Positions 44,995-53,864 of a DNA stretch of 64,000 nt are shown one piece after another. The notes under the pieces were generated by a model. It saw only the letters and a list, made by a program, of their open reading frames with translations. It had not been told where the DNA came from and made no database searches. The stretch's first letter is position 1, and each line of letters begins with the position of its first letter. The DNA comes from Niallia alba (GTDB taxonomy: Bacteria; Bacillota; Bacilli; Bacillales; Cytobacillaceae). Both the position numbers and the translations under genes were made by a program. Where the stretch lies: assembly GCF_012933555.1 (NCBI RefSeq), contig NZ_JABBPK010000001.1, forward strand, positions 4,504,001-4,568,000, given 5' to 3'.

Positions 44995-45380
44995 CCAATG
45001 AGGCTGGGACATAAGTATTCCAGCCAAGGATAATTCCGAACAATTATACGAAGATGCTAATGAATGTTCCGTATAATTGTTCGGGCTTTTATTTGTTTTT
45101 CAAAGGATGTTTCCATGAAGTTTGGTGCGATTCCCCGCAGCCGGAATACACTTCGCTTTCCATGGGGCTCGCGCTGAGCCGCTTCGGCCTGTGGCCTGCA
45201 GGGTCTCAGACTGTCTCGCTAATCCCATAGGAGTCTTCGTGTATTCCGGCTGCTCTGTTTTTCCAACTAATTATATTTCCTCTTGTAAAAAGTATGCGAA
45301 AGCAGCCGCTATTTACTAGCTATATTAGAAATTGTTCGTCTTTACAGAGTATCTATTTAGTTATGTCCCAGCCTCATTGG
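44995..45380. repeat. 386-bp palindromic MITE-like element
   Basis: Perfect 20-bp terminal inverted repeats that contain ATGAGGCTGGGACATAA. Inside are two stems, CCGAACAATTATACG/CGTATAATTGTTCGG (about 45036-45085, followed by GCTTTT and able to terminate uxuA) and GCAGCCGGAATACAC/GTGTATTCCGGCTGC (about 45137-45253). The 65-codon frame in it is not credible. No transposase. Confidence 0.85.
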
Positions 45381-45504
45381 ATACAAGATGTGGACACTTA
45401 TATTGTTATGAAAGCGATTTTATGTTGAGATATTCTGAGAGAAAACTAGAATTGTAAGATCATAGTTCATCACAACTAGAATATTAACTAAAGGAGAGAA
45501 AGTT

Positions 45505-46857
45505 ATGCCATTAATTATTACTGCTATTGGTATTTTACTTTTAATATTTTTGATTATGAAGGTCAGGCTTCATACCTTTATCACATTGGTGGTTATTTCG
45601 TTCTTATTAGGTGTGGGACTTGGAATGCCAATCAATGAAATCATGGGATCTATCCAAAATGGATTAGGTAAAACAATGGCTAGTACAGCATTGATTTTTG
45701 GGCTTGGAGCTATTTTAGGGAAACTAATTGCTGACGCTGGCGGAGCCCAACGTATTGCAATGACATTAATTGATAAATTTGGTAAGAAGCATGTTCAATG
45801 GGCAGTCGTTCTTGCTTCCTTCATTCTTGGTATTGCCTTATTCTTCGAAGTAGGACTTGTCTTATTAATACCAATCGTTTATCAAATTGCCAAACAAACA
45901 AAAATTTCATTTGTTTGGTTAGGACTGCCGATGACAACGGCATTATCTGTAACACACGCTTTCTTACCACCGCATCCAGGACCAACTGTGATAGCTGCTC
46001 AATATGGGGCAAATATTGGAATGGTCTTGCTATACGGCTTTGTCATTGCTATTCCAACGATTCTTATTGCAGGACCACTATTCACAATATTTGCAAAAAA
46101 AGTAGTTCCGTCAGCTTTTAATAAAGTGATGGAAGGCAGTATTGCAAAATTAGGCGATGCAAAAGCCTATAAATTAGAAGATACGCCAAAATTTAGTGTG
46201 AGTGCATTCACTGCATTATTTCCAGTTCTATTAATGAGTATAGCTACAATTGTTACCCTAATTAGAGATGTAGTAGGTTTAGAGGATAACTTATTCTTTG
46301 CCATTGTGGAGACGATTGGTCATCCATCTATGGTTATGCTATTATCCGTGTTACTAGCTATCTATACAATGGGTATCGCACGAAAAATCCCAATTGATAG
46401 CATTATGACATCTGTGGAAAGTTCCGTTAAAGCGATAGGGATGCTACTATTAATCCTAGGAGTTAGTGGTTCACTTAAAGAAGTATTAATGGATGGTGGT
46501 GTCGGAGATTATGTTGCTGAAATTTTCGAAGGAAGTACCATTTCCCCATTAGTCCTTGCATGGTTAATTGCAGCAATCATTAGACTTGCACAAGGATCGG
46601 CAACCGTGTCCGCGTTAACAACAGCTGGATTAGTTATTCCAATGTTGGCTGGTAGTGATGTAAATTTAGCCCTATTAGTATTGGCAACAGGATCTGGTAG
46701 TGTTATTGCTTCACACGTAAATGATACCGGTTTCTGGATTATTAAAGAGTCCTTCGGATTGACAATGAAGGAAACATTTGCAACATGGACAGTACTCGAA
46801 ACGCTTATCTCTGTCTGTGGATTAGGATTTGTCTTATTGCTTAGTTTATTTGTATAA
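45505..46857 (+). CDS. gntP: GntP family gluconate/hexuronate:H+ symporter
   Basis: 450 residues, about 12-14 membrane helices, full length. Landmarks are GLGAILGKLIADAGGAQRIA, THAFLPPHPGPTVIA and RLAQGSATVSALTTAGL, all typical of GntP. It imports gluconate or a related sugar acid; with uxuA and the GntR gene, fructuronate or gluconate are plausible. AAAGGAGAGAAAGTT precedes the ATG. It is followed by a strong terminator. Confidence 0.92.
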   Translation: MPLIITAIGILLLIFLIMKVRLHTFITLVVISFLLGVGLGMPINEIMGSIQNGLGKTMASTALIFGLGAILGKLIADAGGAQRIAMTLIDKFGKKHVQWAVVLASFILGIALFFEVGLVLLIPIVYQIAKQTKISFVWLGLPMTTALSVTHAFLPPHPGPTVIAAQYGANIGMVLLYGFVIAIPTILIAGPLFTIFAKKVVPSAFNKVMEGSIAKLGDAKAYKLEDTPKFSVSAFTALFPVLLMSIATIVTLIRDVVGLEDNLFFAIVETIGHPSMVMLLSVLLAIYTMGIARKIPIDSIMTSVESSVKAIGMLLLILGVSGSLKEVLMDGGVGDYVAEIFEGSTISPLVLAWLIAAIIRLAQGSATVSALTTAGLVIPMLAGSDVNLALLVLATGSGSVIASHVNDTGFWIIKESFGLTMKETFATWTVLETLISVCGLGFVLLLSLFV

Positions 46858-46890
46858 AGATGGGACAAGCCCCTGCTCTCAAAATTAAGA

Positions 46891-46938
46891 AGCCAGTGAA
46901 ATTCTACGTTTCGTAAAGTTTCACTGGCTTTGATTTTT
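46891..46938 (+). terminator. gntP terminator
   Basis: AGCCAGTGAAA and TTTCACTGGCT form an 11-bp stem, then TTGATTTTTTT. Confidence 0.85.
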
Positions 46939-47004
46939 TTAGAAAGGGTGATAAACTTTCGTTTCTTTGACTTAGAAAAAATAAATCGCTATACTAAACA
47001 TCCC

Positions 47005-47046
47005 TGTGAAATAAGATTATTCGTGGCGTTCGAGGCGTCACTGTGA
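47005..47046. repeat. Repeat family C fragment
   Basis: CTGTGAAATAAGATTATTC then GAGGCGTCACTGTGACC, next to the cysK stop. Related copies are at 48857, 50758, 51221, 56779, 57552 and 61474. Confidence 0.65.
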
Positions 47047-47053
47047 CCATATT

Positions 47054-48001
47054 CTATTCTGCTGGAAAAAGTTCTGTTGATAAGTATCTTTCTCCTGTAT
47101 CAGGAAGTAAAACAACAATTGTTTTCCCTGCATTTTCTGGTCTTTTCGCTATTTGAGTTGCTGCAAAAGCAGCTGCTCCTGAAGAAATGCCTACGATTAG
47201 TCCTTCCGTTCTTGCCAATTGCTTTGCTGCATCAAAAGCATCCTCATTTGCTACAGTAAAAATCTCATCCACTACAGAACGATTGAAGTTATCTGGGACA
47301 AATCCAGGTCCAATTCCTTGAATTTTATGTGGAGCCTTTGTACCGCCTGATAAAACTGGTGAACTAGCAGGTTCCACTGCAATAATTTGAACAGAATTCT
47401 TCTTCGATTTTAATACTTCTCCTACTCCACTAATCGTACCGCCAGTTCCCACTCCCCCTACAAAAATATCAACTTCTCCATTTGTATCCTTCCAGATTTC
47501 TTCCGCTGTTGTTTTTTTATGAATTTCTGGGTTGGCTGGGTTTTTAAATTGTTGAGGGATATAAGAGTTAGGAATTTCAGCAGCCAATTCTTCCGCCTTT
47601 TTAATTGCTCCAGGCATACCGTCTGCCGCTGGTGTTAGAACCAACTCTGCTCCTAAGGCAATAAGCAATTTTCTACGTTCGATACTAAAGCTTTCAGGCA
47701 GTGTAATGATAAGTTTGTATCCTAATGCTGCTGCGGCAAATGCTAATGCTACACCAGTGTTACCACTTGTTGGCTCAATAAGAACCGAGTCTTTATTAAT
47801 TAGCCCTTTTTCTTCTGCATCTCTAATCAACGCCAGACCAATTCTATCTTTTACACTTCCAGCTGGATTAAAATACTCTAATTTAGCGATAACTTGTGCT
47901 CCAACATTATTTGCTTCATTAAAGTTTACAAGTTCTAACAGAGGTGTATTACCAATGAGTTGAGTTAAATTAGTTGCGATGTTTGCCACTTTGTTTACCA
48001 T
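47054..48001 (-). CDS. cysK: Cysteine synthase A (O-acetylserine sulfhydrylase)
   Basis: 315 residues, fold type II PLP enzyme. The PLP lysine is in [11 protein letters not shown], the substrate loop is [13 protein letters not shown], and the PLP-phosphate loop is [10 protein letters not shown]. It makes cysteine from O-acetylserine and sulfide. The ATG at 48001 (MVNKVANIA) is 7 bases after GGAGG; the ATG at 48007 is too close. Single gene. I see no T-box or S-box leader. Confidence 0.95.
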   Translation of the reverse strand: MVNKVANIATNLTQLIGNTPLLELVNFNEANNVGAQVIAKLEYFNPAGSVKDRIGLALIRDAEEKGLINKDSVLIEPTSGNTGVALAFAAAALGYKLIITLPESFSIERRKLLIALGAELVLTPAADGMPGAIKKAEELAAEIPNSYIPQQFKNPANPEIHKKTTAEEIWKDTNGEVDIFVGGVGTGGTISGVGEVLKSKKNSVQIIAVEPASSPVLSGGTKAPHKIQGIGPGFVPDNFNRSVVDEIFTVANEDAFDAAKQLARTEGLIVGISSGAAAFAATQIAKRPENAGKTIVVLLPDTGERYLSTELFPAE

Positions 48002-48130
48002 TTCCATTCCTCCTACACTCTTAATCCCGATTTAACATATCAGATATATAAACTTTACTACTCTACACACAAAAGTACAAGTATGATTTTAAATTTTTTT
48101 GAATTTTTTAAATTAAATTTATCTTTTTGA

Positions 48131-48164
48131 AGGGAATCAGGGGGGACGGTTCTATGGCTTTCCT
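48131..48164 (+). repeat. Dispersed repeat A, copy 13
   Basis: AGGGGGGACGGTTCTATGGC beside the sigma-factor remnant. Confidence 0.6.
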
Positions 48165-48177
48165 TTGAAATACTCAT

Positions 48178-48246
48178 CACTCCCTTTCCCCACCCTTTTA
48201 CTACAGAAGGAGAGACTTGGTCTTTCTTCTCTATTTCTTTGACTAT
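48178..48246 (-). pseudogene. Remnant of the 3' end of a sigma-factor gene
   Basis: The minus strand encodes IVKEIEKKDQVSPSVVKGW, which matches the region 4 helix-turn-helix TVKEIAKKEQVSLSAVKWW of the sigma factor at 23400-23885. Nothing else of the gene is present. As in the intact gene, a repeat A copy lies just beyond the 3' end. Confidence 0.65.
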
Positions 48247-48423
48247 AAAAGAGGAGAAAGTAGTGCAAAACGTACAGAAGTATTAGACGATTATTATCTT
48301 TCTTTTTATCCCAAAGCTTCCTAAGTTACTAAATTCAATAACATACTTTTAAAAATTTGATGATATAATTTAAGAAAAAGGAAATTGGAAAAATTTTAAA
48401 TTTCCCCTATTGGAGAGAGAACA

Positions 48424-48714
48424 ATGAAATTAAGTGACCGTTTTTTTAAGAATAGAGTAAAGCCTATCGCAATTGCTCAGTTAATATTGGTGATCCCACT
48501 GCTAATTATCGTAATTTTAACTTTTACATCAAACACTGTAAATTTGTTCTATACGGCCGTTATACAAATTCTGCTTGCAATATCTATGTTTTTAACGGGG
48601 ATTGAGCAATATATGCTTAAAAACAAATGGCAAGCTATTACTTTTTTTGCCTTAACATTATTTATCATTTTTGTTGTTATCCAAACCTTTTATGTTGCAA
48701 GTATACAGAGATAG
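48424..48714 (+). CDS. Small membrane protein, DUF3953/YczI-like (96 aa)
   Basis: Three hydrophobic segments (about 15-35, 42-60, 70-90) with the loop GIEQYMLKNKWQAI between helices 2 and 3, reminiscent of DUF3953 proteins. GGAGAGAGAACA precedes the ATG and a terminator follows. Function unknown; the family match is tentative. Confidence 0.65.
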   Translation: MKLSDRFFKNRVKPIAIAQLILVIPLLIIVILTFTSNTVNLFYTAVIQILLAISMFLTGIEQYMLKNKWQAITFFALTLFIIFVVIQTFYVASIQR

Positions 48715-48730
48715 TTAAACCGACTTAAAA

Positions 48731-48766
48731 AAAACGCAAGGTTATATATACTCCCTTGCGTTTTTG
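48731..48766 (+). terminator. Terminator of the small membrane protein gene
   Basis: AACGCAAGG and CCTTGCGTT with TTTTG after the stem. Confidence 0.8.
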
Positions 48767-48856
48767 TGTGAATTATAATGTTAAAACAATGCAACTTCCT
48801 TTGTGATTTTGGTTTCTATATGCGATTCCTACCTTAAAACTGAATTACAAAATCTC

Positions 48857-48892
48857 CCGTGAAACAAGATTATTCAGGATGTCACTATAACC
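48857..48892. repeat. Repeat family C fragment
   Basis: CCCGTGAAACAAGATTATTC followed by AGGATGTCACTATAACC, a decayed copy. Confidence 0.55.
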
Positions 48893-48962
48893 AAAAAAGG
48901 GAGAGAAAGCTCACTCCCGTTCTTAAGAACCTTATTCAATCAAACGTTTGATTAGAAAATTA

Positions 48963-49008
48963 CCAAAAAGAGCAATCTCTTTTCCACTGAGAGATTGCTC
49001 TTTTTATC
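48963..49008 (-). terminator. Terminator of the 151-residue gene
   Basis: AAAGAGCAATCTC and GAGATTGCTCTTT form a 13-bp stem with T-runs on both strands. Confidence 0.8.
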
Positions 49009-49037
49009 CAATCACTCTATTTCTGATGACATTGCTT

Positions 49038-49493
49038 CTAAAATGCTTTACTTTTAAGTATTTCATTTTCTTTTCCTAAAACAATAATTTCGTATCTTTG
49101 ATCTTCTTTTAACAAGGAGGGTAACTTATTCGATACAATTATTTTGTTTGTCTGATTAATTAGTTTCGTACTCTTTTCTCTATTGTTAGCAGAAAGTGAT
49201 GTTTTTATATAATAAGTAATTAGTTGAGAATCCTCATCTAATGATACATTCTCATAATGAATGGATGATATTTTTAGTTTATTTTCAATTTCGGAAGTTA
49301 CAACTAGCCATCTAGCACCCTCATTGTATGATTCGATATAGTTATGATTTAGAGCATTGGGAAAAAGGAACCTAAATGACAGCAGAATTAGTAATAAGAA
49401 GAGGATGATTTCTAGAATACGGCTTCTTTTTTGCTTATTTTCTTTTATCATTTTTCTATATTTATTTTGTATTTTTTGTTGCTGAAAATTCAT
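49038..49493 (-). CDS. Single-pass membrane protein of unknown function (151 aa)
   Basis: A basic N-terminus (KMIKENKQKRSR) is followed by one membrane helix (ILEIILFLLLILLSFRFLF, about 26-44) and a soluble outer domain of about 105 residues. I recognise no family. GGAAGGAGC lies a few bases before the ATG and a strong terminator follows, so the gene looks intact. Its neighbours do not suggest a role. Confidence 0.65.
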   Translation of the reverse strand: MNFQQQKIQNKYRKMIKENKQKRSRILEIILFLLLILLSFRFLFPNALNHNYIESYNEGARWLVVTSEIENKLKISSIHYENVSLDEDSQLITYYIKTSLSANNREKSTKLINQTNKIIVSNKLPSLLKEDQRYEIIVLGKENEILKSKAF

Positions 49494-49582
49494 AACAAAG
49501 CTCCTTCCGACATTTTATATCCATTCATTTCTATCAAAGGGAAAAATAACCATTTTTCAATAAATTTATAGTATACTATATT

Positions 49583-49621
49583 TGTAAGCGTCAAACTATA
49601 CCCACATGGTTTGACGCTTAC
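49583..49621. other. 13-bp perfect inverted repeat
   Basis: GTAAGCGTCAAAC and GTTTGACGCTTAC around a 13-base loop, with no T-run. It lies between the 151-residue gene and the Fic remnant; operator or element end are both possible. Confidence 0.6.
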
Positions 49622-49712
49622 ATATCTAGCACTACAGCGATTTCATCATATTTTAATTCTAATATATATTTTAAAAATAATCCCTCTCGATACTTGGGTT
49701 TAATTTTTTTAA

Positions 49713-50594
49713 TTTAGAATTGAAGTAAATAATTATCAAAAAGTATTTTTCGAGGGATTTGAACGTATACGGAATGGTTATCCGATAACAACTAGATTGA
49801 TTCAGGAGCTTCACCAAATACTTATGGAAGGAGCAAGAGGTTCCATACAATCAAGTGGAGACTTTCGGAAAATCAAAAATTTCATTGGCCCAACAAATAG
49901 GATTGAGGATGCGTCTTATATCCCTATTTCAGCTGATAAGATTAATGATTACATGAGTAATCTTGAAAACTTTATTAATGGTCTTCCCTACAATCAAAAC
50001 TTATCAGTTAACCATTTAGCTGGGTTAACTGATAGTTTTATATTCGATGAAAATAGCGACCCTCTTATAAAAGCGGCAATTATACACGCTCAATTCGAAT
50101 CTATCCATCCTTTTCTTGATGGTAATGGTCGCTTAGGAAGGATTCTAATTGTTCTATACCTTATGCAATCAAAACTTGTCACAAAACCCATTTTCTTTGT
50201 AAGTGAGGAATTAGAAAAGGAACGTATGCGATACTATGATCTATTAAATGGTGTCCGTGGACAAGAGCCTGATTGGGGTAGCTGGATTCTTTTCTTCCTA
50301 AATGCATGTAATCGTATGGCTGAAAAAAATAATACTAAACTAGATAATGCTGAAGAATTTGCTACAGCTGGTATGAAACTATGTGAAACCCCTTCAGATA
50401 CACGAGTTTGGTTATATACCTTCTCTAATCCATTTACAAATGTTTCTACTGTTGCAAAAGCTCTAAACATGTCTCCAAATACTGCTAGAAAGTCTTTGAA
50501 TCAATTGGTAGAAAAAGGATTATTATTCACTGATCGTCATACAAAAAGAAATAAAAAATTTCGTCATTACGAGCTTGTGCGGATTCTTAGTTAA
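49713..50594 (+). pseudogene. Fic family protein, 5'-truncated
   Basis: The Fic core is intact: the active motif HPFLDGNGRLGR lies at about residue 108 of the ORF from TTG 49797, with a C-terminal winged-helix (VAKALNMSPNTARKSL). Homology to the Fic N-terminal part continues upstream in frame (FFEGFERIRNGYPITTRLI) back to a stop at 49710, without a start codon or ribosome binding site. About 90 residues, including the region that holds the inhibitory helix in class II Fic proteins, are missing. Expression from TTG 49797 is possible but unsupported. Confidence 0.8.
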
Positions 50595-50712
50595 AGGGGA
50601 TTCGCACTTTATTAAAATTATTTTCAGCAAAAAATAAGAAAATGAAACCCCAAAATGGCTCCTTCCCTTTGACCTTTACAGAGAGACAGAATATAGCATT
50701 TTGTCTTTTGGT

Positions 50713-50732
50713 GGTGCCTGGTGCCTGGCACC
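50713..50732. repeat. REP (family B), partly duplicated
   Basis: GGTGCCTGGTGCCTGGCACC after TTTTGTCTTTTGGT; an extended dyad. Confidence 0.7.
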
Positions 50733-50757
50733 TGATTTTCAGGTCACATCCAAAGCC

Positions 50758-50812
50758 TCCCGTGAAACATTTATGTGAAACAAGATTATTCGAGGCGTCA
50801 CTGTGACCTGTA
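50758..50812. repeat. Repeat family C copy
   Basis: CCCGTGAAACATTTATGTG, AAACAAGATTATTCGAGG and CGTCACTGTGACC in order: the fullest version of this arm in the window. Confidence 0.7.
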
Positions 50813-50834
50813 ACCTTTAGCAAACAACACACAG

Positions 50835-50863
50835 TTGAAAACAATTGTTATAAGCTATATAAT
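50835..50863 (+). promoter_or_regulatory. Promoter of candidate antisense antitoxin RNA 2
   Basis: TTGAAA (50835-50840), exact 17-bp spacer, TATAAT (50858-50863). Consensus-like sigma-A promoter with start near 50870. Confidence 0.82.
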
Positions 50864-50869
50864 AAACGT

Positions 50870-51000
50870 ATATCATGAAAAAGAGAAGCGCGCGAACACT
50901 TCTCCCTGCAACCTCTACCGTCAGGGTGTGGTTGTCAATTAAATATTATTTTGGTTGAGAACCACCCTTTTGCTTGCGACGGCGTAGGGTGGTTTTCTTG
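50870..51000 (+). ncRNA. Candidate antisense RNA antitoxin 2
   Basis: The promoter at 50835 and terminator AACCACCC/GGGTGGTT (50960-50994, then TTCTTGTTTTCT) define an RNA of about 130 nt. It is antisense to the 3' UTR and last codons of the 48-residue ORF. Layout, length and terminator position match locus 1. Confidence 0.68.
50875..50904 (-). terminator. Terminator of the toxin-like mRNA 2
   Basis: Minus-strand GAGAAG/CTTCTC hairpin with extra G-U pairs, followed by TTTTTC. Confidence 0.65.
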
Positions 51001-51092
51001 TTTTCTAATATGTTCTTCCGAAAGAAATAGGCGCTAATCTCATGCACAATCCCCTTCAGAACTTCACGAAGAAATTCAAGAAATGTTTCCAT
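50946..51092 (-). CDS. Candidate type I toxin peptide 2 (48 aa)
   Basis: An amphipathic helix (METFLEFLREVLKGIVHEIS) is followed by a basic tail, KTTLRRRKQKGGSQPK, nearly identical to the tail of peptide 1 (KTTPRRRKQKGGSSK), while the helices differ. The ribosome binding site AAAGGAGGTGATAATC is again near-perfect. The tail codons contain the antisense terminator stem. In the mRNA, 5' AGGGTG and GGTTGT can pair with 3' CACCCT and ACAACC. A small membrane toxin is the favoured reading. Confidence 0.73.
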   Translation of the reverse strand: METFLEFLREVLKGIVHEISAYFFRKNILENKKTTLRRRKQKGGSQPK

Positions 51093-51176
51093 GATTATCA
51101 CCTCCTTTCCTAAACGGAAAGAAGCACAACAACCAACCACCCTCACAATATTCAGTTGCTATTTCAGTTTATCACA

Positions 51177-51233
51177 TTCACACAATCTAACTCTCTATCA
51201 ATCTTCGACAAATTTCGGGCCGTCACTGTGACC
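51177..51233. repeat. 57-bp inverted repeat, left copy
   Basis: 56 of 57 bases match the reverse complement of 56779-56835. It ends in CGTCACTGTGACC, the family C end. Confidence 0.9.
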
Positions 51234-51242
51234 TAGAATTTT

Positions 51243-51255
51243 GGTGCCTGTCACC
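51243..51255. repeat. REP (family B)
   Basis: GGTGCCTGTCACC, overlapping the stop region of the EEP gene. Confidence 0.65.
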
Positions 51256-52090
51256 CTATCTCTACCTTAACCCCAAAATGATCAGACACAACCGGCGTGG
51301 TTCTTCCATCAAAAACAGTTTCATATGAGTAAACAGATAGATTAGAAGAAACAAAGATATAATCAATCCGAAGCAGATCACTATTATTCTCCCAGCCATC
51401 AATTTTCTTCACCACAGTATGGCTGCCATTTTTGACCGTGGCATCTAGATAAGCATCCTTTAAATGGGGGTGCTTGGAAACAACGCTATAGCCTTCTTTC
51501 TCGATATGAGCAGGGTTATTAAAATCGCCCATCAACAAGATACATCCACCTGCCCGTGCTTCCGCTTCCCATGCTTCAACAAGCTTGTTCCATTCATACA
51601 AGAAAGGATAGCTTTCGGTTTCATCCTGCCACCAAGAGAGGTGCAATCCGTATACTAAATAGTTTCTTTCACTTGCTTGAAAACTAACTTCCAACGCTTT
51701 TCTTGTATGATAGTCTGTATAATCATCTTTGCGGGACAGCAATATCCCTCTTGCATTTGTTACCTTAAATCGAGTGAGAATGGCGATTCCTTCATCATAT
51801 TGGTCGTAACCAATATGACTAGGAACCCAGCTCCAATAATATTCAAGCCCTTCTTTCTTCAGCTCCTGCTGGAGAAGAAAAGCAAAGTTATCTTTTTTAA
51901 TTACCGTATCTTGATTGGGGGCAATGAAAAAAGAATCCACCTCTGCCTCCTCTGCATCCATCGATTGATTTACTTCCTGTAAGGAAATAACATCATAGGA
52001 ATCAGCAAGCAATTGCACCTTGATCGCTTCCAGTTTTTCTAAAGGACTTTCTTCTATCCAGCTATGGGTATTTAATGTTAATAATTTCAT
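51251..52090 (-). CDS. Endonuclease/exonuclease/phosphatase (EEP) family hydrolase
   Basis: 279 residues. EEP landmarks are LTLNTHSW, the metal-binding glutamate in VISLQEVNQ, the catalytic histidine in YGLHLSWW, LLMGDFNNPA, IDYIFVS and the final SDHFGVKVEI. Substrates in this superfamily include DNA and sugar or lipid phosphates. Its start overlaps the PTS gene stop as ATGA, so translation is coupled; a role on a PTS-derived phosphorylated sugar is suggested by context only. Confidence 0.87.
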   Translation of the reverse strand: MKLLTLNTHSWIEESPLEKLEAIKVQLLADSYDVISLQEVNQSMDAEEAEVDSFFIAPNQDTVIKKDNFAFLLQQELKKEGLEYYWSWVPSHIGYDQYDEGIAILTRFKVTNARGILLSRKDDYTDYHTRKALEVSFQASERNYLVYGLHLSWWQDETESYPFLYEWNKLVEAWEAEARAGGCILLMGDFNNPAHIEKEGYSVVSKHPHLKDAYLDATVKNGSHTVVKKIDGWENNSDLLRIDYIFVSSNLSVYSYETVFDGRTTPVVSDHFGVKVEIG

Positions 52091-53730
52091 TCACTTTGCT
52101 CCAAATAGTCATTAATGTCTGATTTCAGAATGTCAGCCTTTGGACCATAGATAGCTTGAACACCGCCATCCTTCTTAATTAAGCCCATTGCACCAGCTGC
52201 TTTCCATGACGATTCATCGCCTACTTTATCTAGCTCTTTTACAGAGACACGCAGTCTTGTCATACAGGCATCCACATCAGTAATATTAGCTTTTCCGCCT
52301 AATAAGTCGACAATTTCTAACACTTGGCTGTTAGTAGGACCAGCGTTCCCAGCTTCAGTGGTGTTAGAATCTGCATCACTTTCATAGTTACCATTACGAC
52401 CTGGTGTTGAAAAATTAAATTTCTTAATCATGACATTCGCAATAAAATAGCTCACTATAAAGAAGACAATACATACAATTACATAGTTTAGGACGTCGCC
52501 TCCCAAGCCTGCTTTAAAAGCAATCGGCAAACGTGTAATCAGTTCTAAGTTTCCAAAGGAATGGAGCCGTAAATGGACAATATCCGCAGAGGCAAAAGCT
52601 AATCCTTGTAAAATAGCATAAACAACATAAAGTACTGGAGCAGCAAACATAAACATGAATTCTAATGGCTCTGTAACCCCTGTTAAGAAGACAGCGATGG
52701 CTGCGGAAAAAATCATTGATTTATACTTTTTCTTTTTATCCATATCCACATTTCGGTAGATTGCAACAGCGACTCCCATCAAAATTGCTGTTGCACCAAT
52801 CATCTGCCCTACTTTAAAACGTGCTGGAGTAACAGATGAGAGCAGTTGATTATATGCCGCAGTATCACCCGCATTTTGTAGATTTACTAAATCACTTGCC
52901 CAAGCTAGCCAAAGTGGATCTTGTCCAAATACTTCCTTACCAGCCATCACACCAGACATGATCGTATACGTTCCACCTAGTGAGGTATAGTTAATTGGAA
53001 TCGTCAACATATGGTGTAGACCAAATGGAATAAGTAGACGTTCAGCTGTACCATAGATAAAAGGCGCTAGGATTGGAGCGCTTTCACTTGAAGTCGCAAT
53101 CCATAATCCAAAATGGTTAATGCCTGTTTGAATCGTTGGCCAAATCACCGCAAGGATCAAGGAAACGATAACAGACCAAAGGATAACCACAAACGGTACA
53201 AATCGTTTTCCATTAAAGAAGGCCAGTGCATCTGGCAGCTTTCTGAAATTGTAATATTTATTATAGACAATTGCTCCGATAAAGCCAGAGATAATCCCCA
53301 CGAAAACACCCATATTAAGTGCAGGCGCTTCCAATACACTTGTAAAATATCCTTCTACTAAAATCTTGGTTCCAAATAAAGTATGCGTAAATGCACCATC
53401 TTCAGATAGCATTTCATTTGTGACCCCAAAGATAGAGCCTGTAATTCTATTAATTAATAAGAAGGCAATTCCCGCAGCAAAGGCTCCGCCTGCTTTTTCC
53501 TTTGCCCACGAACCACCAATTGCTAAGGCAAATAAAATATGTAAATTCCCAATAATCCCCCAGCCAATATTCTCTACAACGCTTCCAATTGTGATAAAAA
53601 CAGAAGCATCAATCATGGCAATCAGCTTACCTAAACTAATCATAATCCCAGCTGCCGGCATAACAGCTACCACTACCATCAATGCTTTTCCGAATTTTTG
53701 CCAAAATTCAAATGACAACATCTTTTTCAT
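52087..53730 (-). CDS. PTS glucose/maltose-family IICB component
   Basis: 547 residues. The IIC domain (about 1-425) has ten or so helices with FGLHHMLTIPINYTSLGG and VTEPLEFMFMF, the substrate-binding motif. A linker of about 35 polar residues leads to the IIB domain, with the phospho-cysteine in ITDVDACMTRLRVSV. There is no IIA domain, so a IIA is supplied in trans. Sugar unknown, within the glucose, maltose, N-acetylglucosamine group. Two cre-like boxes lie upstream. It is coupled to the EEP hydrolase. Confidence 0.9.
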   Translation of the reverse strand: MKKMLSFEFWQKFGKALMVVVAVMPAAGIMISLGKLIAMIDASVFITIGSVVENIGWGIIGNLHILFALAIGGSWAKEKAGGAFAAGIAFLLINRITGSIFGVTNEMLSEDGAFTHTLFGTKILVEGYFTSVLEAPALNMGVFVGIISGFIGAIVYNKYYNFRKLPDALAFFNGKRFVPFVVILWSVIVSLILAVIWPTIQTGINHFGLWIATSSESAPILAPFIYGTAERLLIPFGLHHMLTIPINYTSLGGTYTIMSGVMAGKEVFGQDPLWLAWASDLVNLQNAGDTAAYNQLLSSVTPARFKVGQMIGATAILMGVAVAIYRNVDMDKKKKYKSMIFSAAIAVFLTGVTEPLEFMFMFAAPVLYVVYAILQGLAFASADIVHLRLHSFGNLELITRLPIAFKAGLGGDVLNYVIVCIVFFIVSYFIANVMIKKFNFSTPGRNGNYESDADSNTTEAGNAGPTNSQVLEIVDLLGGKANITDVDACMTRLRVSVKELDKVGDESSWKAAGAMGLIKKDGGVQAIYGPKADILKSDINDYLEQSE

Positions 53731-53751
53731 TGTGTTCCCTCCTATTTACAA

Positions 53752-53864
53752 TTAAAACGTTTGCACTAAAACTTATCTTTGATTATAGTAATATATCAAC
53801 CATTTTACAAGAAAAATATTTATAATTTTAGTAATTAATTGCAAAAATAGCGCAAACGATTGCA
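53752..53864. promoter_or_regulatory. Two cre- or LacI-like boxes upstream of the PTS gene
   Basis: TTAAAACGTTTGCA (53752-53765, 12 of 14 to cre) and CGCAAACGATTGCA (53851-53864) share GCAAACG. They suit CcpA or a LacI-type local repressor. Confidence 0.5.

Noticed and set aside
45122-45319. 65-codon ORF within the 386-bp element
   Set aside because: It lies inside a palindromic repeat, with no start signal.
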